This document shows positions 6,327-6,764 of a stretch of DNA of 6,764 nt, piece after piece. The first letter of the stretch is position 1. Each line of letters starts with the position of its first letter. The notes beneath the pieces are model-generated. The model ran no database searches. It was not told the origin of the DNA and was given only the letters and a program-made list of their open reading frames with translations. Origin of the DNA: Granulosicoccaceae bacterium (lineage in GTDB: Bacteria > Pseudomonadota > Gammaproteobacteria > Granulosicoccales > Granulosicoccaceae); NCBI GenBank assembly GCA_023301405.1, contig JALZUX010000435.1, positions 1-6,764 of the forward strand, given 5' to 3'. The position numbers were made by a program, and so were the translations under genes.

Positions 6327-6382
6327 AAGCTGATCACTCTTTTTTGGAAAGCATGGGGCCTGTATCGTGAAGCGATCAGCTT
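6327..6382. repeat. 9-bp perfect inverted repeat
   Basis: AAGCTGATC (6327-6335) and GATCAGCTT (6374-6382) are exact inverted copies with 38 bases between them. Two further pairs (C6337-G6372, T6338-A6371) can form after one mismatch. It begins just after the predicted transcription start near 6324, so it could fold at the 5' end of a transcript. A run of six T lies inside at 6340-6345. About one such repeat would be expected by chance in this window. Confidence 0.4.
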
Positions 6383-6764
6383 GATTTAAGTGATTCTCCC
6401 AACAAATGGGCATTCGTCTTTGTAGCTGTAACGTGCAAGATCGTGTGTATATAGGTTCTTTAATCGCTTTGGTGTAGCATTTGTGGGTGAGGGCGTTGTT
6501 TGTAACGATTTGACGTGGCTGATATCTGGCGAATTCGCGGGTAGATTTCGGGGTGGCGTGATCTTGGCTTACTGAACCCTTGTGTGTCCGTTTCCTAATT
6601 GCGTTGCGATCTGCCCGCTTTTGGTACGTGTTTGAACAATTATCTCTGCTTAGTCCATGAACATTTCGGGTTAGGTTGCGTGCTGAGTTTTCCTTTTTCT
6701 TCGAGTCTATCCTTGAATCTTAATCCCTTTGTTACATGCCGTATTCTGGCGAGAGAAATTTCAA

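Larger units (their letters stand above)
6173..6764. other. Right-end region without a recognisable gene
   Basis: No convincing coding region is found in these 592 bases on either strand. The longest edge-open frame is on the minus strand, 40 codons from 6762 to a stop at 6640-6642; its charged product (ending CSWTKQR) is unrecognised and could be the tail of a convergent gene or chance. A + strand ATG at 6736 is open to the edge for nine codons only. Short dyads are TCTGG/CCAGA (6269-6283) and TGAC/GTCA (6288-6299). The notable elements are a promoter-like pair at 6287-6317 and an inverted repeat at 6327-6382. No tRNA- or rRNA-like sequence was recognised, and no intrinsic terminator of marC is evident. 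Confidence 0.5.

Noticed and set aside
5447..6363. The 11-mer ATGGGGCCTGT occurs at 5447-5457 and at 6353-6363, flanking marC
   Set aside because: Several 11-base exact repeats are expected by chance in a window this size, and the flanking bases and spacing to nearby TGATCA sites differ, so no mobile element or duplicated site is supported.
6529..6538. Ten-base palindrome GCGAATTCGC
   Set aside because: Palindromes of this length are expected about six times by chance in the window and nothing around it gives it a role.
6671..6677. GTTAGGT resembles an integron attC core site
   Set aside because: No matching RYYYAAC partner at a proper distance and no integrase or cassette gene is present.
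6640..6762. Minus-strand frame open from the right edge for 40 codons, possible gene tail
   Set aside because: Too short and unrecognised; needs sequence beyond the window.

Overview
The window reads as an ordinary stretch of chromosome from a Gram-negative bacterium. It is most likely a gammaproteobacterium of a free-living, aquatic type. This placement rests on general look only: moderate GC content by eye, an outer-membrane-type lipoprotein, and a MarC-family membrane protein. No rRNA, tRNA, transposase, integrase, CRISPR array or phage gene was recognised.

Six intact protein genes all lie on the + strand. From left to right they are: an MFS transporter of the Fsr-like type (207-1427), an amidase-signature hydrolase with a complete Ser-cisSer-Lys triad (1488-2942), a multi-pass membrane protein resembling the membrane half of PuuD-type urate hydroxylase but without its cytochrome c part (3111-3752), an SDR oxidoreductase close to the DHRS4 carbonyl/retinal reductase type (3828-4583), a lipoprotein with a DUF922-like fold whose HExxH metalloprotease motif is lost (4644-5273), and a MarC/UPF0056 membrane protein starting at TTG (5531-6172). 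Gaps between the first five are 60 to 170 bases with no coding overlap, so they may be one or several transcription units. The 168-base gap before the PuuD-like gene and the 257-base gap before marC are the likeliest places for separate promoters.

Functionally, the permease, amidase and PuuD-like protein could form a small nitrogen-compound uptake and breakdown group (permease brings in an amide or ureide, the amidase releases ammonia). This is inference from neighbourhood only. The SDR, lipoprotein and MarC protein do not extend that story in an obvious way.

Non-coding sequence: the first 206 bases carry weak promoter-like hexamers and unassigned open frames running off the edge. The last 592 bases (6173-6764) contain no convincing gene, but have a perfect TATAAT with a near-consensus -35 element, directly followed by a 9-bp inverted repeat. 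This could mark the start of a small RNA or the leader of a gene beyond the window. I found no strong sign of a new multi-gene system. The best leads are the apparent pseudoprotease lipoprotein, the cytochrome-less PuuD-like protein beside an amidase, and the right-end non-coding tract.
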